Source: DATJHM01 sp035493895 (GTDB lineage Bacteria > Chloroflexota > Ktedonobacteria > Ktedonobacterales > Ktedonobacteraceae). Taken from it: DNA of 8,630 nt. Position 1 is the first letter of the stretch, and every line of letters starts with the position of its first letter. The DNA is taken from assembly GCA_035493895.1 (NCBI GenBank), contig DATJHM010000302.1, positions 1-8,630 on the forward strand, in the 5' to 3' direction. The notes under the pieces were generated by a model. It ran no database searches. It was not told where the DNA came from and worked only from the letters and a program-made list of their open reading frames with translations. The position numbers and the translations under genes are program-made. Below are positions 6,560-8,630 of this stretch, in pieces.

Positions 6560-6789
6560 CTACACATCCTACACAAAGGTGGATGTGATCGGGATTTTGA
6601 TCCTACACTGATCCCTACATCAGGCTACATTACAGTGTGAGTTAGGAAGTGTGGATCTTTTGGGTGACGCGCTACAAAGTTTTTTTCAAAAAGGCTACAC
6701 ATGCTACACATGCTACATAGGCTACATAGGCTACATTGACGCGCTACAAAGTTTTTTTCAAAAAGGCTACACATGCTACACATGCTACA
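6560..6789 (+). repeat. Same-strand CTACA repeat array
   Basis: Fifteen CTACA copies lie on one strand, starting at 6560, 6569, 6603, 6615, 6625, 6672, 6695, 6704, 6713, 6722, 6731, 6744, 6767, 6776 and 6785. The densest part is tandem 9-mers, GCTACACAT and GCTACATAG, spaced exactly 9 bases. Short dyads interrupt the left part: ACACTG/CAGTGT (6605-6610 with 6633-6638) and CTGAT/ATCAG (6608-6612 with 6619-6623). The layout resembles iterons or clustered protein-binding sites, but no replication, partition or recombinase gene is next to it. A decaying minisatellite is the simpler alternative. Confidence 0.8.
6665..6789. repeat. 72-base tandem duplication with perfect 53-base copies
   Basis: Bases 6665-6717 and 6737-6789 are identical over 53 positions, with a period of 72 bases. 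Each copy begins TGACGCGCTACAAAG, continues through a T7 run and an A5 run, and ends in the 9-mer CTACA repeats. Perfect identity in noncoding DNA points to a recent duplication or active homogenisation. The duplication also includes part of the CTACA array. Confidence 0.9.
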
Positions 6790-7188
6790 CTGCTTGCACA
6801 CATGCCGATTGCAGCGAGATCTTCCCCTGACACGCTCCCCTACACCAGCACTACGCGTGTCCCCATGTCGATGCTGCACTGTCCCTCGCTCAGGCAACAT
6901 CGTGATGGTGAGAGCTGGGAGGAAGGGCGTGTTTATTCCTCCTATTCTGTATATTCGGCGGGTGGTGAGATTTCTGAAGAGTCTCTGCGAGATTCGTTTT
7001 TGGGGGAATGAATGTGTTGGAGTTCATGGATAGAAGGGATACGGCAAGGATTCATACAAAATGGGCCATTTGACCGGGAGGAGAGCAAAGCATCGGTTTA
7101 TCATGCTCCATGCATCCCTTCGTTGCCCTCTTCTCTCTCCTCCTGCGCTTTCTCCGGATCAACGACCACCTGATAGGGGTCCCGACAT
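6790..7188. other. Intergenic stretch without a supportable feature
   Basis: No reading frame here has a family-like sequence, a good ribosome binding site or consistent codon use. There is no clear terminator for the minus-strand regulator gene that ends at 7189. Imperfect CATGC-containing repeats near 7100-7117 are the only local structure. Transposon or gene remnants are possible but nothing recognisable remains. Confidence 0.5.
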
Positions 7189-7575
7189 TTAGAGTGCATT
7201 GGTCTTTTGCTGTATCTGCTGGTCATAGCACTGTTGGGCTGCGAGAATGGCATGCACATTGGCCTCAGACCAGTTGAAGAGCGCGTAGATTGGCTCACAC
7301 AGGGTCTGGCCTATAGGGGTGAGGGCATATTCGACGCGTGGAGGCACCTCTGCATACACTGTGCGTTGCACCAAGCCGTCGCGTTCTAAAGCACGCAGGG
7401 TCTGGGTGAGCATCTTTTGCGAGATGCCCCCAATCTGGCGCTGTAGCGTCGCAAAGCGCAATGGGCGGTCCCGCAGCAAACACACGATCAGCGTCGTCCA
7501 TTTATCGGCAATCACGTCCAGGATGTGCCGGGTCGGGCAATTCGCATCATAGACATTGGGAACGAAAGTCTCCAT
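7189..7575 (-). CDS. HxlR-family (DUF24) winged-helix transcriptional regulator
   Basis: The 128-residue protein is a typical length for HxlR regulators and matches the family throughout. CPTRHILDVIADKWT at 13-27 is the family N-terminal helix. A helix-turn-helix with RFATLQRQIGGISQKMLTQ follows, then LRALERDGLVQRTVYAEVPPRVEYALTPIGQ, the recognition helix and wing. Cys13 sits where redox-sensing relatives such as YodB and HypR carry their N-terminal reactive cysteine. A second cysteine is at about 32. The start ATG (7573-7575) has AGGGGG close upstream on the minus strand. The gene is divergent from a QorB-like oxidoreductase, the same arrangement as ytfH and qorB in E. coli (from memory). 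It probably represses itself and its neighbour through the palindrome at 7637-7655. The inducer is not known; a quinone or electrophile is the natural guess. Confidence 0.93.
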   Translation of the reverse strand: METFVPNVYDANCPTRHILDVIADKWTTLIVCLLRDRPLRFATLQRQIGGISQKMLTQTLRALERDGLVQRTVYAEVPPRVEYALTPIGQTLCEPIYALFNWSEANVHAILAAQQCYDQQIQQKTNAL

Positions 7576-7594
7576 ATAACCCCCTGTTACCTCC

Positions 7595-7637
7595 GGGTAA
7601 GTACCCCACTTTTAAGTGCCTTCTTGAAAAAAGAAGG
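7595..7637. promoter_or_regulatory. Three abutting palindromes in the divergent spacer
   Basis: Three dyads lie end to end with no bases between them: GGGTA-AG-TACCC (7595-7606), CACTT-TT-AAGTG (7607-7618) and CCTTCTT-GAAAA-AAGAAGG (7619-7637). All arms are perfect. They lie in the predicted leader of the minus-strand regulator, and the third holds the plus-strand -35 box. They could be extra operator sites or hairpins in the regulator mRNA. Confidence 0.55.
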
Positions 7638-7652
7638 TTACTATCTTATAGT
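7624..7652 (+). promoter_or_regulatory. Predicted promoter of the QorB-like gene
   Basis: TTGAAA (7624-7629) and TATAGT (7647-7652), each 5/6 to consensus, are separated by exactly 17 bases. The predicted start is near 7659, giving a leader of about 163 nt. The -10 box lies inside the palindrome at 7637-7655. Confidence 0.5.
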
Positions 7653-7655
7653 AAC
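7637..7655. promoter_or_regulatory. Perfect 19-base palindrome, likely HxlR-type operator
   Basis: GTTACTAT-CTT-ATAGTAAC has 8-bp perfect arms around a 3-base centre. It covers the -10 boxes of both predicted divergent promoters, the position expected for a shared repressor site. Its TACT/AGTA half-sites fit an HxlR dimer, and the regulator gene is adjacent. Binding by that regulator is inferred. Confidence 0.7.
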
Positions 7656-7676
7656 TATTGAACGTTGCATTGTCAA
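7648..7676 (-). promoter_or_regulatory. Predicted promoter of the HxlR gene
   Basis: On the minus strand, TTGACA (7676-7671, perfect consensus) and TACTAT (7653-7648, 4/6) are separated by 17 bases. The predicted start is near 7641, giving a leader of about 66 nt. Its -10 overlaps the plus-strand -10 by five base pairs. Confidence 0.55.
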
Positions 7677-7762
7677 CCTTCTCGCCTGACAGCGGTCCGC
7701 AATGCCGCGCCTGACGCCGCGCCATAGGTTTTTTTGTAGATGTGGTGGGAGGCTGTCACGCA

Positions 7763-7791
7763 TTGAAAGAGGCTGTTTAGTGCTCAAGAAT
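7763..7791 (+). promoter_or_regulatory. Alternative, closer promoter for the QorB-like gene
   Basis: TTGAAA (7763-7768), 17 bases, then AAGAAT (7786-7791, 4/6). It would give a short leader of about 24 nt. The weak -10 makes it second choice to the promoter at 7624-7652, but both could be used. Confidence 0.25.
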
Positions 7792-7821
7792 AGAAGCAAC
7801 GGGTAAGAAAGGATATATTCT

Positions 7822-8630
7822 ATGTATACTGTTACCGGTGCCAGCGGCCATTTGGGTCGCCTTGTGATCAAGCATCTGCTAACATTTGTACCGGCAGATC
7901 AGGTGATCGCCACCACTCGTCACCTTAATCAACTGACCGACGTCGCCGCGCAGGGAGTCAACGTGCGCCATGCTGATTTCTCCGACCCGGCGACCTTGCC
8001 AGCGGCCTTTGCAGGTACCACGCGCCTGCTCATCATCAGCACCGAGGCTGTCGGGCAGCGTGTTTCTGAGCACAAAGCGGCAATCGCGGCTGCGGTGGCT
8101 GCCGGAGTTGGTCACATCACCTACACCTCGGGTCCTCAGGCTGATCCCAACGCGGCGCACCCCATCCTTGCCGAACATGGGCAGACCGAACAGATCCTGG
8201 CCGCCTCAGGTGTACCATGGACGGCGCTGCGCAACAGCATGTACGCCGAAGTACTCAAAGGTTTCACCGACATGGTGCTCGTCGACGGACAACTGCTCAT
8301 CCCCGAGGCCCAGGGCAAACATAGCTGGGTCACGCGTGAGGACTGTGCCCTGACCGCCGTCGGCGCTTTGTCCGGCAGACTGGCTGACAGTGGCCCCATC
8401 GACGTCACCGGACCCGAAGCCCTCAGCTTCGCCGACGTAGCGCAACGGCTTTCTGCTCTTAGCGGTCGCAGCATCCCGGTTCAGGCCCTACCCGATGACG
8501 AAATCATCGCCCGTGTCGTCGCAAAGGGGGTACCAGCAGACGCCGCTGGCTTCATGGTCCCTATGGTCAGCTGGCTAGCCAGCAACCTCTCAACCACTCC
8601 CACTGACACCGTCGAGCGCGCCAGCGGCAG
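7822..8630 (+). CDS. qorB: NAD(P)H-binding QorB-like quinone oxidoreductase, 3' end cut by window
   Basis: The frame is open from ATG 7822 to the right edge: 269 full codons and no stop. AAAGGA (7808-7813) is 8 bases upstream, an excellent ribosome site. The start MYTVTGASGHLG holds the Rossmann motif GxxGxxG (Gly6, Gly9, Gly12). The body follows E. coli QorB (YtfG) closely as I remember it: VPADQVIATTR, AAQGVNVRHADF, LLIISTEAVGQR, AAGVGHITYTS, LRNSMYAEV. E. coli QorB has about 286 residues, so only the last few are probably missing. The family is an atypical, NmrA-like short-chain dehydrogenase that reduces quinones with NADPH in the cytosol. The divergent HxlR gene supports an inducible detoxification role. 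Substrate preference cannot be read from the sequence, and other NmrA-like reductases remain possible. Confidence 0.88.
   Translation, partial: MYTVTGASGHLGRLVIKHLLTFVPADQVIATTRHLNQLTDVAAQGVNVRHADFSDPATLPAAFAGTTRLLIISTEAVGQRVSEHKAAIAAAVAAGVGHITYTSGPQADPNAAHPILAEHGQTEQILAASGVPWTALRNSMYAEVLKGFTDMVLVDGQLLIPEAQGKHSWVTREDCALTAVGALSGRLADSGPIDVTGPEALSFADVAQRLSALSGRSIPVQALPDDEIIARVVAKGVPADAAGFMVPMVSWLASNLSTTPTDTVERASG

Noticed and set aside
6650..6660. DnaA-box-like TGTGGATCT near the repeat array, hinting at an origin
   Set aside because: It is a single copy with mismatches to the usual box, and no replication genes are nearby.
6560..6789. CRISPR array
   Set aside because: The repeats are short and nearly contiguous, there are no unique spacers of regular length, and no cas genes are present.
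6625..6900. Minus-strand frame encoding repeated Cys-Ser-Met units
   Set aside because: It stays open only because the 9- and 72-base repeat periods are multiples of three. There is no good ribosome site and no family resemblance.
7692..7735. GC-rich stretch followed by T7 as an attenuator in the QorB-like leader
   Set aside because: The GC-rich part is mainly a direct repeat (GCCGCGCC) with only a short GCGG/CCGC pairing, so a convincing terminator stem next to the T-run is missing.

Overview
The window most resembles a chromosomal stretch of a Ktedonobacteria-type Chloroflexota bacterium. This is an inference from content. The coding DNA is moderately GC-rich, and two proteins pair a variable cytoplasmic N-terminus with one transmembrane helix and a baseplate-J-like extracellular domain, an architecture I associate with Chloroflexota. 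One of the two is a Hanks-type Ser/Thr kinase. The taxon was not tested by any search.

Left two thirds (1-6268, plus strand): three consecutive genes carry the same C-terminal module. The first (1-894) is cut by the left edge, so only its extracellular part is seen. The second (1401-3896) has a small alpha/beta cytoplasmic domain, a long acidic and Pro/Ala-rich linker, a membrane helix and the J-like domain. The third (3932-6268) follows 35 bases later, probably in the same operon, and has a complete Ser/Thr kinase domain in place of the alpha/beta domain. All three ectodomains share the G-x-x-GN motif, a Cys-Cys pair, a (T/S)GG-x-D motif and a similar C-terminal subdomain. The set looks like a paralogous family that puts one sensing or assembly module on different cytoplasmic outputs. 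A good extended -10 promoter lies at 1131-1159 inside a long dyad, followed by a leader of roughly 235 nt with competing hairpins.

Middle (6269-7188): about 920 bases without a convincing gene. It holds 15 same-strand copies of CTACA in 230 bases (6560-6789), often 9 bases apart, and a perfect 53-base repeat from a 72-base tandem duplication. The rest shows no clear feature.

Right end (7189-8630): a divergent pair. On the minus strand is an HxlR-family regulator with an N-terminal cysteine. On the plus strand is an NAD(P)H-binding, QorB-like quinone oxidoreductase, cut by the right edge. Their spacer holds four palindromes laid end to end (7595-7655). The last palindrome contains overlapping -10 boxes for both directions, so one bound regulator could control both genes. 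The pair looks like a self-contained electrophile or quinone response cassette, unrelated to the membrane-protein cluster.
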